Below, in pieces: positions 17,473 through 26,302 of a DNA stretch of 42,048 bases; positions within the stretch are counted from its first letter, which is position 1, and every line of letters starts with the position of its first letter. Source of the DNA: Bacteroidaceae bacterium (GTDB lineage Bacteria; Bacteroidota; Bacteroidia; Bacteroidales; Bacteroidaceae); contig JAFXZK010000090.1 in assembly GCA_017541265.1 (NCBI GenBank), positions 1-42,048 on the forward strand, in the 5' to 3' direction. A program made the translations under genes and the position numbers. The notes beneath the pieces were generated by a model. That model did no database searches and was not told the origin of the DNA. It saw only the letters and a list, made by a program, of their open reading frames with translations.

Positions 17473-18552
17473 TTAAGCCTTGCCGCGCTGCTGTTCGAGC
17501 CAAGCCAGGGGCGTCATTCCCGTGAACTTGCGGAAATTACGATAGAAGGACTGCTCACCCGAGAAGCCCACGTTTTGGGCGATGGACGAGAACTTGCTTT
17601 CGCCTCCGTGCCTGTCGTGTTGCATCATCATCATCTTTGCGTGCTCTATGCGAAGACGGTTCACATAGTCGGAAAACGAACAGCGCAACTCCTGGTTGAT
17701 GTAGTTCGAGACGTAGGTACGGCAGGAACCCACCTCACGCGCCACGTCTGTAAGCGTCACATTTTGGCGCAGATAGTAGGCTTCCGTTACCATCAGATGC
17801 TCTATCTTCGCGCCGAGTTCCTTGTTTTCCGCCGGTGCATCGGGTGGTGTCTCCTCGGGATTGTCGGTCAGGAACTGCTCGACGCGGAATGAACGCTTGC
17901 TCCCGATGTAGCCCAGGACAAAGAGCAGGACTGCCATCGGGACGAGGGCAAAGGGGATCATACCGTGGTTCGTGATGACATATTTCCTGCCGAGAATGTT
18001 AAGGACGAAGGAGACGATAGCGGTCAGCAGCACCGCCACGAGCAGAATGCGGATGGGCAGCACGCTCTTGTCCTCTGTCTCGGCATAGAGCTCGGACAGC
18101 TTGCGGTCGAAGGCACGCAGGCGGCGGTAGCCGAAGATGACTACGCTCAACACCTGCAAGGCGTTAAGTACCTGACGCACAGAATCGGTCGTCTCGTTGT
18201 TCCAGCAGAGGATGGCAAGCGCCACCAAGAGGCCTGGGGCCAGCACCTGCACCGTCAGTCGCGGTGATGCGGGTTGGGCGGTCAGCCGGCAAATGTAGAG
18301 AAAGTAGATGGGATAGACGGAGAGGGAGCAGGCAGCCCATAAGCTTTCGAGCGGCGTAGGCAGTCCCGTCTCTGCATAAAGATGGAATAATAAGGCGTGA
18401 CAAAGATAAAGCACAGAGCAGACGGCAAAGAAGACGGTCAACACCTTCTTGGCTGCGTCGGCACGACGGTGCTCTGCTGCGAACCGCACGAACCAATATA
18501 AGCAGACCAGCAGCGGCAAAACAGCTAAAACAAACTCACCTTTGAACTCCAT
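17473..18552 (-). CDS. Membrane-embedded AraC-family transcriptional regulator
   Basis: A 359-residue protein with about seven membrane helices in the first 215 residues, a linker, and a C-terminal AraC/XylS helix-turn-helix domain (about 250-355). The two HTH parts are visible as LTDVAREVGSCRTYVSNYIN and FSSIAQNVGFSGEQSFYRNF, followed by TGMTPLAW. Such proteins probably sense a signal in or across the membrane and bind DNA at the inner face. The gene is divergent from the BspA-like surface protein at 18790, a plausible target. The start is the ATG at 18552, 33 bases after a TATCTTTG box. The ligand is unknown. Confidence 0.85.
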   Translation of the reverse strand: MEFKGEFVLAVLPLLVCLYWFVRFAAEHRRADAAKKVLTVFFAVCSVLYLCHALLFHLYAETGLPTPLESLWAACSLSVYPIYFLYICRLTAQPASPRLTVQVLAPGLLVALAILCWNNETTDSVRQVLNALQVLSVVIFGYRRLRAFDRKLSELYAETEDKSVLPIRILLVAVLLTAIVSFVLNILGRKYVITNHGMIPFALVPMAVLLFVLGYIGSKRSFRVEQFLTDNPEETPPDAPAENKELGAKIEHLMVTEAYYLRQNVTLTDVAREVGSCRTYVSNYINQELRCSFSDYVNRLRIEHAKMMMMQHDRHGGESKFSSIAQNVGFSGEQSFYRNFRKFTGMTPLAWLEQQRGKA

Positions 18553-18584
18553 CTCTTTACACCCAAAATGGCAATTTATTCATG

Positions 18585-18592
18585 CAAAGATA
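18585..18592 (-). promoter_or_regulatory. -7 promoter box for the AraC-type regulator
   Basis: On the minus strand this reads TATCTTTG, matching TAnnTTTG, 33 bases upstream of the ATG at 18552. No clear -33 TTTG is present. Confidence 0.6.
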
Positions 18593-18654
18593 CTATTTTT
18601 AATGGTTCCGACGCTCTTCTCGGCACAAGAAAAATGCCGATGAAATGGGGATTT

Positions 18655-18741
18655 GTACGTTTTGCGTGTCTTTTTGTACGAAATGATAGTACGAAACTAC
18701 CCTTTCCTACGCGCGCACATCATTTATATTTCGTACCTTTA
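18655..18741 (+). promoter_or_regulatory. Promoter region of the BspA-like gene with repeated GTACG sites
   Basis: TACCTTTA (18734-18741) is a one-mismatch -7 box 49 bases before the ATG at 18790. Upstream, GTACGAAA occurs twice in direct orientation (18676-18683 and 18689-18696), GTACGT occurs at 18655, and the inverse TTTCGTAC (18729-18736) overlaps the -7 box. These could be binding sites for the divergent AraC-type regulator. The inverse copy may be chance, because TTCGTACCTTTG-like -7 boxes are common in this window. Confidence 0.45.
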
Positions 18742-18789
18742 CGCCCGAATTGACGTATAAACTATTAACCAAATTCAAATATCTTTATT

Positions 18790-21700
18790 ATGAAACACAA
18801 ACTACTTCTTTCCCTGCTTGCGCTGTTCTGTCTGACCGGCAGCAATGTGTGGGCGCAAACAACATTTGTTCAGGGCAACCTGAAGTACACGGTCACTAGT
18901 TCAAGCACCGTTTCTGTTGCTAAAGATGGTATCCATCAGCTTTCTGGAGCCTTGACGATTCCATCGACAGTAACGTATAGCGGGAAGACCTACACCGTGA
19001 CCTCCATCCCTGGCTATGCTTTCGAGAACCTGCCCATTACCAGTGTCAGCATCCCCGGCACGGTGACGAGCCTCGCCGACAGAGCTTTTGGCGACTGCCA
19101 CAGCCTGGGGAAGATCACCTTCGAGGAGAGCACACAGCCGCTTACACTTGTTTACGGCTACTACGGCTCCTTCCAATACTGCGATGCCGACAAGCAAGTC
19201 ATTGTCAAACGTAATCTGATTCCTTCCGAGAATGGCTGTCCTTTCTATGAAAATGTCACCAGCGCAGTGGTCGGCGGCAAGGCAACGACTGTTACCAACT
19301 CTTTGTTCTATGGTCAGAGGAAGATGACCAGCATCAGCATCGGCAACAGCGTAACCAGCATTGGAAACCACGCATTTGCTGGTTGCGGCGACGAGAGCGG
19401 CGAGGTTGAAATGACGCTTACCTTAAGCGAAAACATCACCACTATCGGCGAAAAAGCCTTCTTCAACTGCCCGGCATTGAAGTCTCTCAGCCTTCCCTCC
19501 CCGCTGAAGCTTATCGGAGGCGAGGCTTTCTCTTACGCAAGCATCGCCAACCTTGTTATTCCCGAATCGGTTGACAGCATCGGAGAATCAGCATTCGAGA
19601 ATTGCAAAAAGCTGACCAGCATCCGCATCGAGGACAGCGACAAACCACTGAGGATGAGGGAAGGATACTACCGCCCATTCCACTACTGCGACGCCCCCAA
19701 GACCGTCTATCTCGGTCGTAACCTGATACTTACCGAGAATAGCACTCCCTTTGAAACCTCCATCACCAATGTAGAGATTGGTGATAAAGTGACGGTTATC
19801 AATCCACGCATGTTCGCTGATAACACCTTATTGACAAGCGTCACCATTGGCAAGGGCGTGAAGTCCATTGAATACTCCGCTTTCTACAATTGCGGCAACT
19901 ACGAGACGGTAAGCGAACTGACAGTCTCGCTGGGCGAGAACACAACCAGAATCGGCGAGGACGCTTTCCGCTACTGTACGAAGCTGAAGTCCATCGCCCT
20001 GCCCGCTTCGGTGAAGACCATCGAAGGCAGTGCTTTCTCTAATACAGGTCTTACCGACATCACCATCCCCGCTACTGTTGACAGCCTCGGGCAAAGAGCA
20101 TTCGGAGAATGTGGCAACCTGACCAACATCCGCATCGAGAATAAAGCCGCTGCGTTGAAACTCTGGAACGGCTACTATGGCACCTTCGCATACAGCAATG
20201 CCGATAAGACTGTCTATGTAGGTCGCGACCTGCAGCTCAACGACAATACCACCGTCTTTGGCAACCCCACCAGCGTTACCTTCGGCGACAATGTCACCAC
20301 CATCAATCCCTACATGTTCTATGATAACGGCAAGCTGGCAAGCGTCACCATCGGCAAGGGCGTAAAGACTATCGGAATCCAAGCTTTCTATAATTGCGGC
20401 AACGACGAAAGCGTAAGCGACCTGGCAGTCACGATGGGCGAGAATATAACCCAAATCAGCGAGAACGCCTTCTACTACTGTAAGAAGCTGAAGTCCATCA
20501 CCCTGCCTTCTTCGGTGAAGATCATCGAAGGCAGTGCTTTCTCTAACACAGGCCTTACTAACATCACTATCCCTGCTTCTGTTGACAGCCTCGGGCAAAG
20601 AGCATTCGGAGAATGTGGCAACCTGACCAACATCCGCATCGAGAATAAAGCCGCTGCGTTGAAACTCTGGAACGGCTACTATGGCACCTTCGCATTCAGC
20701 GATGCAGGAAAGACCGTCTATGTAGGCCGCGACCTGCAGCTCAACGACAATACCACCGTCTTCGGCAACCCCACCAGCGCTGTCTTTGGCAACTATGTTA
20801 CCAACATCAATCCCCGCATGTTCAATGATAACAGCACGCTGGCAAGCGTCACCATCGGCAAGGGTGTGAAGACCATCAGCTACGAAGCTTTCCGTAATTG
20901 CGGCAACGACGAAAACGTAAGCAAACTGACAGTCACGATGGGCGAGAACATAACCCAAATCGCCAATGATGCTTTCTACTATTGTAAGAAGCTGACATCC
21001 GTCACCCTGCCCTCTTCGCTGAAGCTCATCGAAGGCAATGCTTTCTCTAACACAGGCCTTACTAGCATCACTATCCCTGCTTCTGTTGACAGCCTCGGGA
21101 CAAGAGCATTCGGTGAATGTGGCAACCTGACCAGCATCCGCATCGAGGACAACGCCACTCCGCTGAAACTGTGGAACGGCTACTACGGCACCTTCGCTTA
21201 CACTGATGCCGAGAAGACCGTATATGTAGGCCGCGACCTGCAATATGAAGAGCAAGGCAGCAGCCCCTTCTCCAACATTACCAGCGCAACCATCGGCCCG
21301 AAGGTGACTTCGCTGAACCCGAATGAACTGAGGAGCGACATACTGATGTCTGTGCAAGTGCCTTGGCAGACGCCTATCGACATCGAAGAAAACGTATTTA
21401 GCGAAATCACCTATCAGAGCGGCAAGCTCCTCATTCCTGGCGGCACAAAGGCTAAGTATGCTGCTGCGACCGGCTGGAAGAATTTCTTCACCGTTGAGAC
21501 TTGGTCTTTGCTCGTCACGCTGAAAGCTTCTGCCCACGGCACCATCAGCACGCCGTACGGTAGCGCATCCAACGGCAACACCGTCCAGTACAACCAGCCG
21601 AAGGACGAGCCTATCGTCTATACGCTGACCGCCGACAACGGCTACAGGCTGAGCAAGCTGACCGACAACGGCACGGCTGTCAGCCCGCTGCCCGCTCTCG

Positions 21701-22788
21701 GCACAGCACAGAGCCGCGAAATCGGCAGCACAGAGGAAAGCGTGACACTCTCCGCCACCTTCGTTCCCGTGAACTACACCATCACATACGACCTGGCAGG
21801 CGGCACAATGCCCAGCGGCGTTACCAACCCCGCTACCTACAACATCGAGACGGCTACCTTCACGCTTAACAACCCGACACGCAACTACTACGACTTCGCA
21901 GGCTGGACAGGTACAGACCTCAGCGCAGCCACGAAGACCGTCACTATCGCCAAGGGCAGCACAGGCAACCGCTCATACACGGCAACATGGACACCGAAGA
22001 CCTACACCGTGACCATCAGCGGCGCAGGCGTGACAGCAAGCAACTACGCGCCCAAGTACGGCGAGAGCGTCGTAATCACCATCGACGAAGACCCAGACCG
22101 CACGCTTGTCAGCTTGACAGTCAATGGCACAGACGTGACCGCACAGGTCGTTAACGGCAAGTACACCATCACCAACGTCAGCAGCGACATTGAGATTGTA
22201 GCTACCTTCCGCTCCACGAAGGAGTTCATCACCCTGACCGAAGGATACGCAGTCTTCAGCTGCCCACAAGACCTCGACTTCTCAGAAAGCAACCTCTGCG
22301 CATACATCGTATCGGGTGTCAACAAGAACACGCATCAGGTTCTTATGACACGCGTGTTTGACGTACCAGCTGGCACAGGCTTGTACCTCATCGGCACTCC
22401 CGGCCAAACCTACAAGATTCCTTATAGCGAATCATATTCCATCTACAAGAACTTCCTCGTTGCAAATCTGACGAAGGGCACCGTCGATGCCACCACCGGC
22501 AGCTACACGAACTACGCCTTCGGAACAGAGGGTGGAGAACCGGGCTTCTATCCCATCAACGGCAGCACAACTCTCCAGGCACAGACTGCCTACCTGCAAC
22601 TGCCCACCAGCTTCGTGGAGGCCGGCGTGAAGATGAGCATCATCCTTGAGGAAGACCTCATCGACGGCATTGAAGACTTCTACATGGACAACGATGCAGA
22701 CGCTGCCATCTACGACCTCGCAGGTCGCCGCCTGCAGAAGATGCAGAAAGGCATCAACATCGTAAACGGCAAGAAGGTTCTGAAGTAA
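18790..22788 (+). CDS. BspA-like leucine-rich-repeat surface protein with InlB-type repeats
   Basis: A 1332-residue secreted protein. Signal peptide 1-22 (ending VWA-QT) is followed by about 900 residues of LRR_5/BspA-type repeats, with recurring blocks such as SVTIGKGVK, AFYNCGN and TNIRIEN. Three consecutive 168-residue (504 bp) super-repeats are nearly identical; their ATCAATCC landmarks fall at 19798, 20302 and 20806. A Listeria-Bacteroides/InlB B-type repeat follows (about 994-1067, ending in FAGWTG and SYTATW), then a related module to about 1140. The C-terminus IYDLAGRRLQK...GINIVNGKKVLK is the short terminal motif common in secreted Prevotella proteins. Proteins of this type often bind host or microbial surfaces. 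The role here is inferred only. Confidence 0.9.
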   Translation: MKHKLLLSLLALFCLTGSNVWAQTTFVQGNLKYTVTSSSTVSVAKDGIHQLSGALTIPSTVTYSGKTYTVTSIPGYAFENLPITSVSIPGTVTSLADRAFGDCHSLGKITFEESTQPLTLVYGYYGSFQYCDADKQVIVKRNLIPSENGCPFYENVTSAVVGGKATTVTNSLFYGQRKMTSISIGNSVTSIGNHAFAGCGDESGEVEMTLTLSENITTIGEKAFFNCPALKSLSLPSPLKLIGGEAFSYASIANLVIPESVDSIGESAFENCKKLTSIRIEDSDKPLRMREGYYRPFHYCDAPKTVYLGRNLILTENSTPFETSITNVEIGDKVTVINPRMFADNTLLTSVTIGKGVKSIEYSAFYNCGNYETVSELTVSLGENTTRIGEDAFRYCTKLKSIALPASVKTIEGSAFSNTGLTDITIPATVDSLGQRAFGECGNLTNIRIENKAAALKLWNGYYGTFAYSNADKTVYVGRDLQLNDNTTVFGNPTSVTFGDNVTTINPYMFYDNGKLASVTIGKGVKTIGIQAFYNCGNDESVSDLAVTMGENITQISENAFYYCKKLKSITLPSSVKIIEGSAFSNTGLTNITIPASVDSLGQRAFGECGNLTNIRIENKAAALKLWNGYYGTFAFSDAGKTVYVGRDLQLNDNTTVFGNPTSAVFGNYVTNINPRMFNDNSTLASVTIGKGVKTISYEAFRNCGNDENVSKLTVTMGENITQIANDAFYYCKKLTSVTLPSSLKLIEGNAFSNTGLTSITIPASVDSLGTRAFGECGNLTSIRIEDNATPLKLWNGYYGTFAYTDAEKTVYVGRDLQYEEQGSSPFSNITSATIGPKVTSLNPNELRSDILMSVQVPWQTPIDIEENVFSEITYQSGKLLIPGGTKAKYAAATGWKNFFTVETWSLLVTLKASAHGTISTPYGSASNGNTVQYNQPKDEPIVYTLTADNGYRLSKLTDNGTAVSPLPALGTAQSREIGSTEESVTLSATFVPVNYTITYDLAGGTMPSGVTNPATYNIETATFTLNNPTRNYYDFAGWTGTDLSAATKTVTIAKGSTGNRSYTATWTPKTYTVTISGAGVTASNYAPKYGESVVITIDEDPDRTLVSLTVNGTDVTAQVVNGKYTITNVSSDIEIVATFRSTKEFITLTEGYAVFSCPQDLDFSESNLCAYIVSGVNKNTHQVLMTRVFDVPAGTGLYLIGTPGQTYKIPYSESYSIYKNFLVANLTKGTVDATTGSYTNYAFGTEGGEPGFYPINGSTTLQAQTAYLQLPTSFVEAGVKMSIILEEDLIDGIEDFYMDNDADAAIYDLAGRRLQKMQKGINIVNGKKVLK

Positions 22789-22837
22789 TAAAAGCACCCA
22801 CTAATTCTTCCCCTTAAGGGGAGAATACTATAGAAAC

Positions 22838-22872
22838 AAATCGCCCCAGGCATTCATGCTTGGGGCGATTTT
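22838..22872 (+). terminator. Strong intrinsic terminator after the BspA-like gene
   Basis: AAATCGCCCCA (22838-22848) pairs perfectly with TGGGGCGATTT (22861-22871), with a small inner GCA/TGC stem, then T-rich sequence. It lies about 50 bases after the stop at 22788. The A/T-flanked stem could work from both sides. Confidence 0.85.
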
Positions 22873-22907
22873 CTGTTCAACCAATCTTGCCCATTAAGCC
22901 CATAAGA

Positions 22908-22939
22908 CAAAAAAGCCCCTCTCGCTGAAGAGAGGGGCT
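22908..22939 (-). terminator. Intrinsic terminator of pnp
   Basis: On the minus strand AGCCCCTCT (22939-22931) and AGAGGGGCT (22922-22914) form a 9-bp stem around CTTCAGCG, followed by a run of six T. It lies 16 bases after the pnp stop. Confidence 0.9.
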
Positions 22940-22954
22940 ATGTAGTAAGGCTAT

Positions 22955-25255
22955 TTATTCAGCCTCTGGAGCTGCGCCTTCTTCAGGACGGGGACGATGT
23001 TCCCAGCGCTCACCGCGCTCGGGACGCTCTCTGCGTTCTGGACGTTCGCCACGCTCGGGACGGGGACGGCGCTCACCGCGCTCGGGGCGGGGACGGCGTT
23101 CGCGCTCACGCTCTACATAGCCTTCGGGCTTTTCGAGCAGTACGCGGCGGCTTAGCTTGAACTTGCCGGTCTTGGGGTCAATCTCCAAGAGCTTCACTTG
23201 CAACTTGTCGCCTTCCTTGATGCCTGCCTCTTCGACGGTCTCAAGGCGCTTCCAGTCAATCTCGCTGATGTGGAGCAAGCCGTCCTTACCGGGCATGAAC
23301 TCTACGAAACAGCCGTAAGGCATGATGCTGCGAACGGTGCCTTCATAGACCTCGCCAATCTCAGGAACGGCAACGATGGCCTTAATCTTGGCAATGGCAG
23401 CGTCGATGCTCTCCTTGTTGGGGCCGCTCACCTGAATCTTGCCAACGCCGTCCTCTTCGTCGAGGGCGATGGTGGTGCCGGTCTCTTCCTGCATGCCCTG
23501 GATAATCTTTCCGCCCGGGCCAATGACGGCACCGATGAATTCCTTCGGGATGATTATCTGTTCGATGCGAGGAACGTGAGGCTTCAGCTCTGGACGCGGC
23601 TTGTCGAGTGTCTTCATCATCTCTGCGAGGATGTGTTCGCGGCCAGCCTTTGCCTGCATGAGTGCCTTTTCGAGAATCTCGTAGCTGAGGCCGTCGCACT
23701 TGATATCCATCTGGGTTGCGGTGAGGCCATTCGGGGTGCCTGTGGTCTTGAAGTCCATGTCGCCGAGGTGGTCTTCGTCGCCGAGGATGTCAGAGAGCAC
23801 GGCGTACTTGTCCTCGCCTGGGTTCTTGATGAGTCCCATAGCGATGCCGCTCACGGGAGCCTTAATGGGCACACCGGCATCCATGAGTGCCAAACAACCT
23901 GCACAGGTGCTGGCCATCGAGCTGGAACCGTTGCTCTCCAGAATGTCACTAACGACTCGGATTGTATAGGGGAAGTCTTCGGGCAGCTGACCCTTCAGGC
24001 CGCGCCAAGCCAGATGGCCGTGACCAATCTCGCGACGGCCTACGCCACGCTGAGCCTTTGCCTCGCCTGTCGAGAAGGGCGGGAAGTTGTAGTGCAGCAG
24101 GAACTTCTGGTACTCGCGAACAAGCACATCGTCGATGAGCTTCTCGTCGAGCTTCGTTCCAAGCGTACAGGTAGCGAGAGACTGAGTCTCACCACGAGTG
24201 AAGATGGCACTTCCGTGAGGTCCGGGCAGAGGACTAACCTCGCACCAAATGGGACGGATATCGGTGGTCTTGCGACCGTCGAGACGGATGCCTTCGTCCA
24301 GGATGCAGCGGCGCATAGCGTCCTTCTCTACATCGTGGTAGTAACGGTCAATAAGGGTATTCTTCTCTTCCAGCTCTTCTGCAGCCATATCTGCGTGAGC
24401 CTCGGCATAAGCGGCCTTGAAATCCTCGCGGATAGCCTCGAAAGCCTCTGCGCGAGCATGCTTCTCGAGGCCCTGCTTGGTTACGTCGTAAGCCTTCTGA
24501 TAGCAAGCCTGCTTGACTTGTTCGCGGAGTTCGTCGTCGTTCACTTCGTGGCAGTATTCGCGCTTCACGTCCTTGCCAAGCTCCTTCTCCAGTTCTTTCT
24601 GGAGGCGGCACATGGGCTTGATGGCCTCGTGAGCGGCCTTGAGGGCAGCAAGAAGGTCAGTCTCCTGAACTTCCTTCATTTCGCCTTCCACCATCATGAT
24701 GTTCTCCTCGGTGGCACCGACCATGAGGTCCATGTCGGCTTCCTTGAGCTGCTGGAAGGTGGGATTGATAACGAACTCGCCACCAATGCGTGCTACGCGA
24801 ACCTCGGAGATAGGCCCTTCGAAGGGAATATCGCTGCAAGCCAGAGCTGCAGAAGCGGCAAAGCCAGCCAGAGCATCGGGCATGTCCACACCATCGGCAG
24901 AGAAGAGGATTACATTCACATAAACTTCAGCATGGTAGTTGCTGGGGAAAAGGGGACGCAGGGCGCGGTCCACGAGACGGCAAGTCAGAATCTCGTCGTC
25001 ATTTGCCTTACCCTCACGCTTCGTAAAGCCGCCGGGGAAACGTCCGGCTGCAAAATACTTCTCTCTGTACTCTACCTGTAAAGGCATGAAATCTGTACCG
25101 GGAACGGCATCTTTGGCTGCGCAAACAGTGGCCAGGAGCATTGTGTTGTTCATACGAAGCATAACGGCTCCATCGGCTTGCTTGGCAAGTTTCCCGGTCT
25201 CGATGCTGATGGTTCTTCCATCAGGCAACTCGACTGTCTTTGTAATTACGTTCAT
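22955..25255 (-). CDS. pnp: Polyribonucleotide nucleotidyltransferase (PNPase)
   Basis: A 766-residue 3'-5' phosphorolytic exoribonuclease of mRNA turnover. Two RNase PH domains (about 1-210 and 315-540) surround an all-alpha linker, followed by a KH domain ([17 protein letters not shown] near 565) and an S1 domain ([18 protein letters not shown] near 635). After S1, the last roughly 50 residues form a tail of repeated [11 protein letters not shown]-like units rich in Arg, Glu and Pro and ending in acidic residues. Such tails may bind RNA or partner proteins. The start ATG at 25255 yields the usual [15 protein letters not shown]. The promoter box is at 25312 and a strong terminator follows the gene. 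Confidence 0.96.
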   Translation of the reverse strand: MNVITKTVELPDGRTISIETGKLAKQADGAVMLRMNNTMLLATVCAAKDAVPGTDFMPLQVEYREKYFAAGRFPGGFTKREGKANDDEILTCRLVDRALRPLFPSNYHAEVYVNVILFSADGVDMPDALAGFAASAALACSDIPFEGPISEVRVARIGGEFVINPTFQQLKEADMDLMVGATEENIMMVEGEMKEVQETDLLAALKAAHEAIKPMCRLQKELEKELGKDVKREYCHEVNDDELREQVKQACYQKAYDVTKQGLEKHARAEAFEAIREDFKAAYAEAHADMAAEELEEKNTLIDRYYHDVEKDAMRRCILDEGIRLDGRKTTDIRPIWCEVSPLPGPHGSAIFTRGETQSLATCTLGTKLDEKLIDDVLVREYQKFLLHYNFPPFSTGEAKAQRGVGRREIGHGHLAWRGLKGQLPEDFPYTIRVVSDILESNGSSSMASTCAGCLALMDAGVPIKAPVSGIAMGLIKNPGEDKYAVLSDILGDEDHLGDMDFKTTGTPNGLTATQMDIKCDGLSYEILEKALMQAKAGREHILAEMMKTLDKPRPELKPHVPRIEQIIIPKEFIGAVIGPGGKIIQGMQEETGTTIALDEEDGVGKIQVSGPNKESIDAAIAKIKAIVAVPEIGEVYEGTVRSIMPYGCFVEFMPGKDGLLHISEIDWKRLETVEEAGIKEGDKLQVKLLEIDPKTGKFKLSRRVLLEKPEGYVERERERRPRPERGERRPRPERGERPERRERPERGERWEHRPRPEEGAAPEAE

Positions 25256-25311
25256 CTTGTTTTGGTTAACTTATTGTTTCTGTTACGTCACATATATGAT
25301 ATAAAATCGCG

Positions 25312-25354
25312 CAAAGGTACGAAAAATAGTTCATAGTTCATAGTTCATAATTCA
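25312..25354 (-). promoter_or_regulatory. pnp promoter abutting a TAGTTCA repeat
   Basis: On the minus strand TACCTTTG (25319-25312) matches the -7 consensus, 57 bases upstream of the pnp ATG. From 25327 to 25354 the plus strand carries TAGTTCA three times and a TAATTCA variant, the complement of the AACTATG family. The repeat occupies the -33 region. Confidence 0.65.
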
Positions 25355-25464
25355 TAATTTTTCGTTTTGTTGCGGTTTTGAGACATAAAGGACGGTTTTG
25401 GAAGGTTCGTTCCTCAAGAGAAAGAGCAACTTACCCTGTAAAGCAAGGGCTTAAGGTTAAGCAA

Positions 25465-25497
25465 AACAGACAGCCCGAGGCAATGCCCCAGGCTGTC
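25465..25497 (-). terminator. Hairpin downstream of the BspA-like pseudogene
   Basis: GACAGCC (25469-25475) and GGCTGTC (25491-25497) form a 7-bp stem with an inner GGC/GCC pair. On the minus strand it is followed by TGTTTTGC. It lies 26 bases after the pseudogene stop, so it is probably its terminator. The rest of 25360-25465 shows nothing recognisable. Confidence 0.65.
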
Positions 25498-25522
25498 GTG
25501 TTTGTTAACGGCAAGTGCCGAT

Positions 25523-26223
25523 TTACTTCACAAGATATTTCTTTCCATTTTGGATGTAGAGTCCGGGCTGCGTGGGACGGTTGCCAAGCTTGCGGCCGCT
25601 CAGGTCGAACCACGACGAATCATTCTTCATTCTTAATTCTTCATTCTTAATTTCCTTGATGTCGTCGGGTATCTCGGCATCTTCCACGATGAAGCGGAAC
25701 CATTCGTTCCAGGGATAGACGTTCCAAGCAGGTACGCAGCCCTCGGGAACGTGCAGCGTAGCATAGCCTTCTCCGTCGTCGCCCTCACCAATGCGGTAGA
25801 AGGCATCGTTGTTATACAGGTTCTCATCCTCTTCGCCGTATGCATCGGTGAGACGCAAAGGCTGGTAGCTGGGAATATATACATCCGTCAGGTAGTCGCA
25901 ACGTGCACAGGCATTGTAGCCAATCTGGGTTACCGTCCAGGGGATGTACAAAGCGGTGATGTTGCGCTCGTAGAAGGAGTAGGCGCCGATGCGGACAACC
26001 TCGAAGCCCTCTGGCTCCTCGGGTCAGCCGCGAAGGCAATAGGTTCGTCGAGATATTCTGTTTTCAACAGGTAGGCAAAGAAGTCGTTTGCAAGCTGCAG
26101 GCGTTGAGGAGCCTTTTCGCACTTGGCATACTGCTCGGCATAACGGGGAATCTGCTCCTCCCAATCCGATTGCGCAAAGAGGGGCAAGGCAAACAATTTG
26201 GATGACGCAATCCTCCAATTCAC
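25523..26223 (-). pseudogene. Frameshifted BspA/LRR_5-like secreted protein
   Basis: Two minus-strand reading frames form one protein. The first (from 26223) reads LFALPLFAQSDWEEQIPRY and continues to EPIAFAADP. The second continues EEPEGFEVVRIGAYSFYERN, then ALYIPWTVTQIGYNA, to the C-terminal DLSGRKLGN...GLYIQNGKKYLVK. They join at about 26029-26033, where a CCC codon appears to have lost one C. The N-terminus also lacks a full signal peptide, keeping only its end (LPLFAQ). LRR_5-type text (IGYNACARCDYLTDVYIPS) and the terminal motif show relationship to the BspA-like gene at 18790. A 15-base repeat at 25621-25653 encodes KNEELRMKN. Probably not functional. Confidence 0.75.
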
Positions 26224-26228
26224 GAGGT

Positions 26229-26251
26229 TAATTCGAAAAAGCCTCGAATTA
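26229..26251. promoter_or_regulatory. Perfect inverted repeat between divergent genes
   Basis: TAATTCGA (26229-26236) and TCGAATTA (26244-26251) are perfect complements around a 7-base spacer. The element lies between the pseudogene N-terminus and the promoter of the gene at 26303, touching the -33 TTTG. It could be an operator or a short hairpin. Confidence 0.5.
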
Positions 26252-26283
26252 TTTGGCGATTAATTCTCTTATTCGTACCTTTG
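26252..26283 (+). promoter_or_regulatory. Promoter of the thioredoxin-fold lipoprotein gene
   Basis: TTTG (26252-26255) and TACCTTTG (26276-26283) are 20 bases apart, matching both parts of the Bacteroidetes promoter, 20 bases before the ATG at 26303. Confidence 0.8.
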
Positions 26284-26302
26284 CACAATATTCAAAATAG
26301 AG

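Noticed and set aside
25360-25465. Small gene between pnp and the BspA-like pseudogene
   Set aside because: Short frames on either strand show no start context or similarity, and the region seems to be plain intergenic DNA.
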